Of a DNA stretch of 64,000 bases, positions 1-12,900 are shown piece by piece (within the stretch, counting starts at the first letter, position 1; every line of letters begins with the position of its first letter). The translations under genes and the position numbers were made by a program. The notes under the pieces were generated by a model. It was not told the origin of the DNA and searched no databases. It saw only the letters and a program-made list of their open reading frames with translations. This DNA comes from Glandiceps talaboti (lineage: Eukaryota > Hemichordata > Enteropneusta > Spengelidae). The DNA is taken from NCBI RefSeq assembly GCF_964340395.1, contig NC_135561.1, forward strand, positions 9,212,732 to 9,276,731, written 5' to 3'.

Positions 1-360
1 AAGTTAGAATGTACGATACAACGATGTGTCATATATGCCACATGTATCAGCTAAGGGTTGACCGATGCATGAGGAACTACCATGACTCTATACTGTAGAG
101 AACACACATATATGTACATATAGGGACTTTAGGTGGACCTTATTCACAGAGTTTATAAAATCTTGGTTTGGGTTAATTCTCCAATGAGATTTTTGTCAGA
201 TCGTAAAAACACAAGACATTTATTTCTCGTAAAAAAACATTAAATTATTATTATGGTTGCTTGTCAGATCAATATCACGACCATGTCTTGTGTCCAGTGT
301 TATGGATACTTTATCAAGGTGTAGTCTTGTAATTACTACATTATTTGGGGGATGTACACC

Positions 361-690
361 TTGTGACCTCACACTGTTTGATAACAACTTGGATGTGTAA
401 GTAACATACATTGGTTTCTTTCACTTTCACTTATCAGGATGGAGCTGGCATCGATCCAAACTTAGTTGGAGTGATGTACTGACAACTTCTGCTAAATGTG
501 TTTGTATTGTTAATGTATAACAATGCACAATATGTTTAACTGAAAATCTGTAGCAAGGTCAGTTCATCACTTCCATACTTAGGTTCAGATTAAAGCCAAT
601 TGAAAAGTGAAAGTGAATGAAACCGATACATTTTATATAACATCCAAGTTTTTATAAAACATAGTGAATTCACAAAATGCCCTTTCCCTT
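361..690. repeat. Foldback element (imperfect inverted repeat)
   Basis: The stretch 361-434 is matched in reverse complement by about 602-690, with shared AACTTGGATGT and TTTCACTTTCACTT segments, separated by about 170 bp. It looks like a degenerate MITE. The remainder of 1-1330 shows no gene. Confidence 0.6.
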
Positions 691-1329
691 CAATCACACC
701 ATTCATGGACTGAAAGAAATTAGCAATCACGGTGTACATACATCTTACACGCTGTCATTCCATGTGTTAACCCTTTCATAATTACAAGGAGGGGGTCTGG
801 TATGTTGAGTAAAATATGGCACAACAAATTCCTCTGCCCCCCCCTGTAATTACTGAATGTTCCCTAACTGTAAAATACAAATACAACATATTATGTGATA
901 CAAACACTACAGCTTTCTCATTTCCACAACAGACAGACATCCAAACAAAAATATCAATTTTGACACAAATGTTAGATGTTAAATATAGAATATTTTATTG
1001 TAGCAAATTATAAGAATGATACATTAAGTCACACCAGTCCATTGCCATGGAAACATGGTATTTATCAAAGAAAGTAAGAAATATTAAGACTAGGGTAACT
1101 TATTTATGAAATAATTTTTTCTACTACATATTAAGTATGGACGGAAGTCTACAACTGTGCTGATTGTGTCCTGTACGTTGTAATACTGTAATGGTTAATA
1201 CTCACTGCCATGTACCGCACACTCCATAGATTGTAAAATGTGTTTAAAAACTACAGAATTTATCACATGTTTCAGCTGAAACAATCTGAAATTGTGGAAT
1301 GTATTGAAATACTATGACACATTCAATTG

Positions 1330-2035
1330 AGACCATGGAATTTTTATCTGCTGACTGTGACTAGTTTTTAATCTTACAGGGTCTGAAACCATGGAATTTC
1401 TATCTGCTGACTGTGACTAGTTTTTAATCTTACAGGGTCTAAAACCATGGAATTTTTATCAGCTGACCGTGACTAGTTTTTAATCTTACAGGGTCTAAAA
1501 CCATGGCATTTATCAGTTGACTGTGACTAGTTTTTAATCTTACAGGGTCTGAGACCATGGGATTTATCAGCTGACTGTGACTAGTTTTTAATCTTACAGG
1601 GTCTGAGACCATGGGATTTATCAGCTGACTGTGACTATATTTATTTGACAAATATTGGTTCCACAGTCACAGTCCTGTACAGCTGATAAGTTGTTATTTT
1701 GTATCACCAAAACAGAATTGTAACAGCCCTGCATGTAGACTTTGAAAGATGTTATTTTGTACGGACTAAAACCAGAACTGGTCACAGCCCTGTACAGCTG
1801 ATAAGTTGTTATTTTGTAGGGACTAAAACCAGAGCTGGTCACAGCCCTGTACAGCTGATAAGTTGTTATTTTGTACGGACTAAAACCAGGACTAGTCACA
1901 GCCCTGTACAGCAGATAATTGTTATTTTGTACGGACTAAAACCAGGACTAGTCACAGCCCTGTACAGCAGATAAGGTGTTATTTTGTAGGGACTAAAACC
2001 AGGACAAGGTGTTATTTTGTACGGACTAAAACCAT
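1330..2035. repeat. Two related 54-58 bp minisatellites in opposite orientation
   Basis: Left array: six units (ACCATGG at 1332, 1388, 1444, 1500, 1554, 1608). Right array: about six units of the same family in reverse complement, shown by shared TATCAGCTG and CTGTGACTAGT. The junction near 1640-1690 can form a hairpin. Confidence 0.8.
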
Positions 2036-3405
2036 TACAATTACAATTCATGATAATTCTCTTCATTCCTATCCAAATTAATTAATTTGAGGGATTAAAA
2101 GGTAAACAACCAAACATAATAACAAACAAACAAACAAACAAGTCATGGAAATTATTGTTCACATCTTCTAGCAGAAATTGTAAAATGAAATGTTACTAAC
2201 TTAGGCCAAAAATTCAAAATCTTCAGCAAAAGTATGCACATAACAAAAATATGTTGCAACAAAATTATCAATCATAATACCTGTAATGTTTTAGGTGCAA
2301 ATATTTCAACACAATGGAAAAATTTGCCAAAATCTCAAACTGAGCTGACAAGTTTGTTAGTAAGGTACACCATGTTGGGGCGCCCTCACACATCTGCCAA
2401 CCTCTTTCAAGACTGTTACAGGTTGAAGCAACACCAATTTGTTGTACACTAGTCTAAATCAATGTGTTCGTCAACACATCTCACACTATGTTGATCGGCA
2501 TATTGTATGGGCAAAAACAATATGATAAATAAACACATTAAACATATCAAAAAATGATTTTCATTCAAATATATATATACATTATGTAACTCTTTTCAAA
2601 GGTGGAGAATCTTCATCCGTATTAATTTCACCTTTTCATTACAAAATATTTGTACAATTTTTTTTATAAATGAAAGAACCAATGGCATTGATATCAAACA
2701 TGGCATTATACAACTTGGTGGGTAAAAAAATTGAAATCATGCAGCTATTAACTCATATCTATTCACATTACTTGCTAGGTTATTATCGCAATCACCTGAA
2801 AATGTGAATCACTCATCAGCAGGACAAAAAAATTCGATTTTTGATCATTTTTCTTTGAAAATAATCAACTCAAAAATATTGTTTGAATTGGGTGATAGTT
2901 TAGTGCATAATTCTATGGGTTAGCACACAATTGACATGTTGCTTTGGAAACACCAGTCAGATTTCGATAAACGCCAATCAGATTTCGATAAATGCCAATC
3001 ATATTTTGATAATTTTCTTTTTGAGACAGATCATCGGAAATGTATTGGTGATATACGATAATACCATACTATGACAACGCACTCACTATACAAATACAGT
3101 TTTGTTGCTTAGAAACCAATCAAAAACACAACAAAATTGACTAACTACAGTAAATAATATATAATACAGATAATTATCAAATATTTACATTAGACTACAC
3201 TATTCATTTATTTGGAAAACACACTTCTTTTTGTCAATATTATATTCACTTTTGTTAAAATACATGGAAATGATACTGTCAACAGTCAACTCAAGTCAAC
3301 TCCTCAGTTTTTCCATTTCAGATCCCCATCCTCAAAATCGACGCACTAGTATAAATATTTACATTGACAAATAAAAACCCCAACCTGTTATTGTTTTATG
3401 AGTTC
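2036..3405. other. Intergenic stretch downstream of DCDC2, no gene seen
   Basis: AT-rich sequence. Only a small CAAA-type microsatellite near 2126 and a 24-bp triplet (CAGATTTCGATAAAYGCCAA-like) at about 2950-3012 were noticed. Confidence 0.5.
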
Positions 3406-3411
3406 TTTATT
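3406..3411 (-). terminator. Poly(A) signal AATAAA for DCDC2
   Basis: Minus-strand AATAAA about 30 nt beyond the exon 9 stop codon. Confidence 0.6.
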
Positions 3412-3441
3412 CAAAATCTTATCTTCAAAGATTATTTCACT

Positions 3442-3945
3442 CTAAATGTTATCAACTTTTGTTTCATCGTCATCATCAGCTGGTTTATTATTTGGTTCAT
3501 CTTCGTTATCTTTCACATCATCTTGTTTATCTTCTTCATCATCTGCAGGTTTTTCCTCCTCTACTTCCTCCTTGATTTCATCTTCATCGTCCTTGGCTGG
3601 ACTGGGACTTCTTGCTGGTGACTTAGGGGGGCTGGTCACAGTTAGGCTGTGTTTACTGCTGGTAGCACTTGATACAGGAGCTGACTTGGGGCGACTAAGT
3701 GTTGTGTTGCTTTTCTCTGAAGGTGTGGGTGACTTGGGTGCAGGTGTGGGTGACTTGGGTTCCGGGGTTGGTGACTTGGGTTCCGGGGTTGGTGACTTGG
3801 CTGGTGTATCTTCTCTCACTTCACTATGGCTTGTTGTAGGTGGTTGGGTTGATGGCACCCTGGTTGGACTTTGAACGGGAGACTTAGTTGCGTTGGACAT
3901 CTGACTGGGAGTAGGACTTCTCACTGGACTGACTCTTCGATTCCA
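3442..3945 (-). CDS. DCDC2: DCDC2 exon 9, terminal (SP/TP repeats and acidic tail)
   Basis: A 167-residue open exon with acceptor CGTCCTAG and an in-frame stop just before it. It carries four KSPTP heptads (Lys-Ser-Pro-Thr-Pro plus Glu/Ala-Pro), about residues 442-470 of the protein, then a Ser/Pro region and a long Asp/Glu tail ending in VDNI. The KSPTP units look like proline-directed phosphorylation sites. Phase 0 entry fits exon 8 directly. Low complexity makes it a little less certain than the DCX exons. Confidence 0.78.
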   Translation of the reverse strand, partial: WNRRVSPVRSPTPSQMSNATKSPVQSPTRVPSTQPPTTSHSEVREDTPAKSPTPEPKSPTPEPKSPTPAPKSPTPSEKSNTTLSRPKSAPVSSATSSKHSLTVTSPPKSPARSPSPAKDDEDEIKEEVEEEKPADDEEDKQDDVKDNEDEPNNKPADDDDETKVDNI

Positions 3946-6900
3946 CTAGGACGGGATAACAAGAAAGACAAAATTAGAGATCACATCTTTGAATGACAGC
4001 AATGAAGAATCATGTATATTTTTGTTGTTACATGAAAAGATTTCATTGTCACTGTCACAGTGGCTAACAAACAAGATCAACAACTTGAATCAACAAAGAA
4101 ATACTAGTTCGGGTTCCTAACACTACGTATCCACAACTATAAAAGCTACTATAACCAGGTCAAGACATTACAGTACATAATGATGTACATGATTACGTTG
4201 ACATCTGACACAAGAGTTGATATACAGGAAAAGGTCTCTATTCATCTGAGTGCTGGCCCATTTCTGTGTCCTCACCGGACATAAACTATTACCATCATGT
4301 GTCATTTTTTCTCAGGTTTCATCAATAGTGGCAATTGTTGACTTTAAAACCTTGCAAAGCAAATTTCAACATATCTCTGCAAACACGACATCATCTGCAT
4401 TGAGACATTGTTGAAAAAAAAATATTGTGGCCAATATGCTATTTTCCCCAACTAACAGAAAAATGAAAGATTGCTAACTAGGAGTGCTGTCTTTGTATAT
4501 CATACTTTGACAATTGCCCAGAGTTTATATAACAAATAAGACTTGACAATATAAAGTAGACTGTCGACACTCGTAGTTCATATCAGTATGCAGTAGTGCA
4601 TTAGTATTCAGTGCTACGAAGCGAGGCGACAACTTTGTTTTGGATGAAACGTAGCAAAAAAAAGGCATGAACGACTGTCGTCAGTCTAACTATAAAGTGT
4701 AAAAGTTTAATACAAAGAGAAACAAGTAACCACAGATGATTGCGTTAATGGCTGTTAATTGATTGTGACAGTGAAATGGTCTATAGATATCCACACAATG
4801 ACAAGAAATAGATTGGTTATTGAGATGACAGTAGTTTTGACAGATAGTACTTGACGGAATATTTTAGGATTATAGCATCTGAAAATATACACTGTAATGA
4901 CATCATCAGTCTAGGCTCATCCTGCTTGGCTTGCCCACAACAGCTGATCTGTCTGTCTACTGACAATAGCGTAGGAACGACTTCAATCTGTCCACTTCCT
5001 GTATATCATATCATACCTCATGCATTCTATATGCTAATATATGTTAATGCTGTTCCCTCTTACACATGTAACTTTTATTACGATATTAAAATCACTGCCA
5101 ACATTTTGAATATGATACAAGATTCGGACAAGAACAACAGCATTGAAATTGTTAGGACTTGATGTGAACTGTTCATTCTATTCTTTCAGTATTTCTAATA
5201 TGAGACTTTCCAGGATGACATAAAATTAAAGATAAAAACTAACATTTTGATGACTTGATAGTGATGTGAACTGACGATAATAAAACACAATATTGCCAGA
5301 CTTGGTCATGTATGAGAGCTATATTTGTAAATTGCTATAATATATCAAACTGTCTAGATTTTGTACTGTCGGTACACAAGACTTGATCAAGAACTAATTT
5401 AACAACATTTCTATTACATGACTGTGGTACAGTTAGTTGTATGGTAGCTAGGATGGTGTGATTTTAACACAATACTTGGACAGCAACCATAACATTGCCA
5501 GACTTGGCCACGATAGAATATAATACTTGGCCACAATATAATATGATACTTGGCCACGATATAATATGATAGCTATATTTGTATATTCTATCAAACTGTC
5601 TAGATTATAATATGTACACAAGAGCTAGTCTACCAACATTTTTAGATAATGTAAACAAGACTTGATTTATAAGAACTAATCTACTAACATTTCCAGATTA
5701 TGTACACAAGACGTGATCAAGAACTCATATAGTCTATAACATTTCTACAACATGGCTGTGGTATGAACTGTTAGTGAATGCGATGTGTATACTAGGATGA
5801 CATGATTTTAACACAAGACTTGGACAACAACCATAACATTGCCGGACTCGACAACGATATAATCTAGCTGTCAGTGTTAGTTATGTTCCATAAAAGATTT
5901 CTAGACTATTCCACAAGACTAAATTAAGAACTACAACATTTCACATTTCTACAACATAGCTGTGAAGTACGTGTTAGTTGTATGATATCAACATAGCGTA
6001 AGACTACAGACAATATGATTGTAACACAAATCATGGACAACCATAACATATTACTAGACTTGGCTATAAAATTCATCTACTACTAACGTGCCATATTAAC
6101 ATTTTTTACGATGACACAATATTCAACCACGGACAAATAAACATATAGATAGCGATTTATGCCTACAAGTCAACTTACCCTCCTCAACATTAGAATTGAG
6201 GTCACCGTCCCAGGCATTAGGACTGGGGTTACCCTCCCCAACACTGGCGTTGGTGTCATGATCACTCTTGCCATCATTAGAATCATGATCACCTCCCCAG
6301 GTGCTAGGATCGGGTTTCCCCTCCTCAATGCTAGAATCGGGGTCACCTCCCTCAACGCTAGGATCGAGGTCAGGCTATGTTAGGCATGCAAAGAGAGGAG
6401 ATACAAGCACAACATGTATCAAATCCATACAGACACAATATTTTAATTTGGGGTCAAGGGTCAATGCTTGACTTTGTATATACATCTACAGCATGGTTTG
6501 CATGTCTACCATGTGTTGAAATATGCTAAGCACTTTCTATCTGTTTACTATAGTCTACTGTGTGTTAACATGAGTATACCGACATTAACTCTAAACAGAC
6601 CACAGCTTGTCAGGAGAGAAACTGAACCAATTTCAATAACAAGGAAGGAAACAGAAAGACATGATGTCATAAAAACATGAGGAACAGACCATAATATGTT
6701 GTCAAGAGAGAAACAGAACTGTGAAGTTAAAAAACAACTATGAAGGAAAAAAACAAAAATGTTCTTGATTAGGAAAACATGAATGACAGACACGTACAGT
6801 TTGTCAGGACAAAACTTGACGGAAAATGATATGTTCCAGACTAATAACGTCAAGTAAGACAAGAACAAGAGACAAGAGTATCTCAAAAGATAAACTAAAC

Positions 6901-9900
6901 TGATGAAAGACAAATCAAAGGAAACACACAATATGATGTTCCTGAATTATAACACCAAATGAAACATAAGATGTACTGGCCAACAAATATGGACAATACA
7001 AGATGATAATGATGCTCAGGGCAAAGATTTGTGCACCTTGCACTACATCTAATAGACTTTTAAACCTTCCAGAAACCCTCCACTACAATGTACAGTTACA
7101 AAATGACGTAGTAGAGAATGGGGTACGCAATTCGAACCCAATCATGTACATTGCTATTGGGTGGTAAAGTTACAGGCAACCAAATCAACATACAGCTGAG
7201 AGACAATTACACCTGTACTTCTTAAAGGCCCAGATTTTAATCCCAAGTTCTCTCATTAGTATTATCGTTATCAGTGGAGCCATACATAAAAATTAGGGTT
7301 ATTCTTTTTTTTGGATCATCTTTTTCTATAGGTTTGCCAAGACAACTGGTTTTCACATCGTAATGTTAATCCAAATCTGAACAGGGACTTTAAAGAATTG
7401 GTGCTAGCTAGTCTTGGGCAGTAAATTAGTAAGAGCGGCATAAAACCAAAGCACTCAATGGACAGTACAATTTGAACATATGCTTCTTATAGAATGGACA
7501 GTACACTGATATTTGACAAAGATCTATAATTTTAACCGTATTTGTTTTAGAATGGGTGTTATGACAACTAAAATGGGAAATACTATTTGAAACATTGCTT
7601 GTTATTAGAATACGGGGTATAGCTACTGATAAACACCACAATGACAAAGATAACTGAACCTTTCCTTCTACATGTACTTTTAATGATCAAACTATTATAA
7701 AGGTGACAGATTGGATGGGTTTAGTTACAGGTGAGTAAAACTGTGGTAAATGGATGAAGCTGTGTATCTGCTTGAAAGACAAGATGATAGATATGGTGGT
7801 AGATTTATGGCAGATCGTGAGAAGGTGACAGATTAGATGGTGGAGTTGCAGCATCGTGAGAAGGTGACAGATTAGATGGTGGAGTTGCAGCATCGTGAGA
7901 AGGTGACAGATTAGATGGCGGAGTTGCAGCATCATGAAAAGGTGATAGTTTGGGTAGTACAGTAGCATCATTATGAGAAGGTGACAGATTGGGTGGTGCA
8001 CCTGCAGCATCGTGAGAAGGTGACAGATTGGGTGGTGTAGCTGCAGCATCATGAGAAGGTGACAGATTGGGTGGTGCAGCTGCAGCATCATGAGAAGGTG
8101 ACAGATTGGGTGGCACAGTTGCAGCATCGTGAGAAGGTGACAGATTGGACGGTAGAGTTTCAGATTTAGAATTCTGAAAAAGGTGAAAGAATAGATGGTA
8201 TATAGTTAAATGAATGAGTAAAACTATGGCAAAAAAACAAGTTAGCCTGTGCTGCTACTAGAACAGGTATAACTATAACATACTGAGATGACTATAATAA
8301 AGGTTACAATACATGTATGTATGGTATAAAAAACGCAAATGAAAATTTGATGGTCACAACAAAACTCAACTCAATGGGTTTCCAAAAGTCCTGACTAGCT
8401 ATCGCCCGCCATCATCAGTTCACTGTGGTATACAGTGTAGTTACCAAAACGACACAAAAACAATTGAAACTGTATATTTATACGAGAATTGGTCGTATAG
8501 TTACAGGTTATACTGATAAAAGTGACAGAGTGGATAGCCTAGGTACATACTATACTTTGCTAAGTTACATCAACTTGCACAGACAAAGGAGTTTGTTCAT
8601 GGTACTTGACACCTGAAGTACCATGGTACCAGTAATGGTTTGGACTGTTGCTATACATAACATGACGGCACTTAGACAAAGTTGCAAACTTGAAGACACT
8701 TAAATTGAACACCCAGTCTTCTTTATGAAGTGGTTAATGTATGTATAGAGTTCATTAAAAATGTTGTACGGCTAGAAACACTACACGACAACTATGATAT
8801 AATCCATACAATCTATACAATGAAGTGACCATTTGTATGTGTGTGTATAGAGTTCATCACCAGATTGTTAGCAGAAAGTTCACACTTAGCTACATCACCG
8901 TTGATAGTCACTATGGTGTGTAACAGGGGTGAACAAATCCACTGGTCCTGGGTCCGAAACTAGTGTTTTTTTTGGGGCCGACCACACAAATTTTACCTTG
9001 TCTGGTTGGTCAGACCAGTACCTTACTGTTAATAATTATGTTAAAAAGTCTTCTGAATATACAGATTCATAGGTAAGATTTAATGTTTCACATTAGTGGG
9101 ACCTGGGTCACTAATTCTTTCAGCAGGACCACTAGATTTTTTTAAGGCAGTGGTCTGAGGACCACCAGTTCACAAAATGATTTGTTCACCCGTGTGTGTA
9201 GATTTACACCCAAAGTCAACAACAGGAGGACAGTTTACACCTGGTGGCTGGAAGATATTTTAAAGATATTTCACACCTGGTTTGTATGGTTAGATGTGGA
9301 AGATGTACACCTGGTAACTATCTGGTGTGTAGATTTACATAAAGTGAAAGATAGGAAGACATTTACACCTGGTTTATGTGGCTCAGGATTCCAAAGAATT
9401 CACACCTGGTAACTAATATATATAAGGCTAAATATCCCAGGTGTACAACTGGTACCTATCATCACAAAACTAACATCAGTCTCTGGTACTAACAATCTGA
9501 GGACAGTCTACGAGATGTCAACCAATGAGAATGTCATGCATGATGGGTAAAGTTAAAACACTGCAGGCCATGCGTGGTAGACAGGCAGATATGGGATATA
9601 CTATCTCTATTGCATGTGCATGCATATGTTTGTCTGACTTTCACTGCATTTGTTTTTGTTTTGTATACTCATATCAGAAAATGATGCAAAACATTGAAAT
9701 TTGTTGAAAATTTTGTTAGAATGATGACAAAGCAAATCAAAATGTAGCTGAGCTTGCTGAAGTTGTTAATTGACTGAAGCACAGCTAAGAATGGTAACAT
9801 GGTCTCGTTGCCGATGTTTTGTCTGTCCACGGTTGCTGTATATGCATGACACAGCTAAGTGAACGTAGACATAACATCAACAACATACTAACCTTACACT

Positions 9901-12900
9901 ACTCATTCTCAGCTTCATGGTTGTTTCGTTCGTCAGTGCATGCAACACACAATAGCTTTGCATATCATCTACCTACCAGATGCCCATCACCATGGTTACC
10001 ATCACCATAGCTACCGATATTAACTCACTTGATCATCAGGCTGAGATTTGGTTTCAGACTCAGCTGCCTTGACATCATCGTCGTTAGCAATCTCTGGTTC
10101 GTCATCAGCGGGCTGAATCTCTTCCTCATCAACCTCTTCTGCAGCAACTTGATCTATTGGTAAATCTACAGCCGTGTCTTTGTCTTCTTTCACTTCTTTT
10201 GCACCTTTAGTCTCTTCCCTATCATCTTTAGCTTTGAATACGCTGTCAGGATCTGATTGGACAATTAAAAGAAAAGTTAGAATCTGATTGGATAAAGCAT
10301 GTGCTAGGATCTGATTGGACAAAATAATGTCACAATCACATATCTTGATCTCAAATTCTGATAGGACAAAATAAACAATGTCATAATCTAATTGGACAAA
10401 AGACACCATGATATGATTGGATAAAATATCATCATAGTAGTAGTCAAGACGTGATTGGATAAAAGCTGTCCAGTGCTGATTGAAGCCTGTCATGAAATGA
10501 CTGGTGGAAATTTCAAACATTGCGAATAAATTAATATTTTTACCATCTTCATATTTGATCTGTTCTTCATTCTCTTTGTCCTTGCTAACTCGTTTGGGAA
10601 TGGTAGGTTTTGAGTGGAACACAGTCTCTGCCTCCTGTTTCTCTTCCGATTTCTTTTGTACCTTCTTCTGTCTCTTATTGTGATTATTAGTCGTAGCTTT
10701 GGGTGAATCTTGGTCTTTAATTCTTCTATTGGAATACTGTAAAAGTACAATTAATACAGCATGGTCAGAAGTTTGAAGCTTATTCCGGGCCTAGTAACAC
10801 TCTAAAATGTGTATATCATGGTCACCATGACCACACACAAACAGAGAGTCTTGTATATTACCATCTCTACAAAGTTCAATAGTTTACGTAAGTCTTGAGT
10901 TGTTACAGACATCTCATACTTTATTTGTAATGTTACACTATATTTGTATTCTAGTATAGCTACCTGGGGTGACACAAGTGGTCAGAGGCATCAATGTAAA
11001 TAATTGGTGTTATCTGTATGTATAGAAAAAGTATACACTTCCCAAGCCATCAACCTTGTTAAAGGCCCACATCAGAGTTAAGATTCAGGTGTGAAAAACA
11101 GTTGACTTACAGAGCTATAGAAAAAGTTGGTCTAATGAAACAAATAATCCTTATATTAGTAATTGTGGTGTATGGCTCATTCAACTGATATTATAACAAT
11201 AGTGTGATGTCAGAATCTTGGATTGAAACCCTGGCCTTTCAGTTATATGTTATATGTAGATATATGTATCACTGATTTGAGACTGTGGATATCACTATTG
11301 GATGTTTACTAGTATAATTTACATAGACTCATTATTACTTTTCCTCATTTACAAACAATTTGTCAGAGTAGATTAGAATTACATAACCAAACCAACTTCA
11401 GGAATGACACTTGTGTAATCATTATGTAATGGATAACATGTTTGTTTAGAGCTAATTTCAATATTAGATTCACTTCTGTGGTTTCAGTATCGGATCTTTT
11501 ATCAAACACTTACTGCCTGGCTACGAGCTAGGCACTAGTAGTTGTCTATTACCCTGATGGCTAAAACCCAAGGCAAATAGTTGCTACATAACAACACTGG
11601 GGGTGGGGGATGGGGGTTGGGGTTGGTTTAAATGACAGTGCTTTATATTCTCTGGCACATATTCTTTTCATAGTCAAACCACATTTTACCAAAAAGACTC
11701 CTGCAATACATAACTACTGCCCTAGGGAATAGAGAACATGACTAGTGCCTCTCTCAATGCAAATTGAGGCCATTATAGGCCACTAGTCCATATCATGTGA
11801 CACAGTCTAAGCCATTCACTGAAGGCTGTATGAAAATTATGTTTCATAATAATACTAAATAAATGGTCAGAATTTCAGTTTCAGAAATCAATAACACAAT
11901 CTAGCACACGGAGGAATCTCTATTCTGAAAGGTTTACTATTCTTTATATCTCTTTGATATTCTACACTGCTCGTCATATTAGAATTTCATGATTCTCAAA
12001 ATTGTTGATGTTCTGAGACGATAAGTATTCAAAGAATCTAAAGGTTCTCACAATGTTTTCATTCCATTAAGTAAAGTTTCCCATTCCCGAAATCTCAATC
12101 TCTTATTTACAATCATTTCTTAAATTGAAAGACTGACTATATAGCTGATATTTATACTTACTTTGGTGGGTTGTGTTTGTGTTAACCTCTGTGGAGGTGG
12201 CCTAGGCCTATTCAAAGGTGGAAGAGTTCTAGAAAAGGAAACAAAAATGACAATTATTGACTGAAAACTTCATTTTACAACCAGAAAATCTCTTGACCAT
12301 GTCATTTCAGGGAGATAACTGTAATACTTATATTAATAAGTTTATAACCCAAAGAGTAACTTATCTACTAAACTACAAATCACCCACTGGATGGCTTGCC
12401 CCATCCAACTGCGTAACTTATATCTCAATCAACCCAAATCACACCTAATCACAATCTCACCTCACACTTTACCATCCAACCCATTCCTAAATCAACCCAC
12501 TTTCAACCCAAAACCTGGTCCTCAATTCTTACCTGACACTCTTGGTGAGTTCACTACCAACCCACTGGCCTCTGGGTTGCCTGCATGCCCATACCTACCC
12601 TACCACCTAGCAACCCACTTTCAACCCAAATTGTGATCCACACACTTCTTACCTGACACTCCTTGGTGAATTCACTGGTGATGATATGTCTTGCCCATAT
12701 GCCACTTTCTTGAATTTCTTGTCAGTACCAACAGCAACATAATATTCACCATTTTGGATATCTTTGAGGTCAACAATAGGCCTGCCATCTAAGCTGTACA
12801 ACCTATCAGAAAAATCAAATCAAAACTGATCACATTTATTGCTCAATGAGAATTAAATGATTGATTGTACAATTATAGTTATATGTACAATGATATACAG

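Noticed and set aside
3446-3874. Plus-strand 142-codon Ser/Leu-rich open frame
   Set aside because: It is the antisense of the repetitive DCDC2 terminal exon; composition mirrors the KSPTP and acidic codons.
7121-7150. B-box-like ATTCGAACCC sequence suggesting a tRNA or SINE
   Set aside because: No A-box at a suitable distance and no cloverleaf can be drawn.
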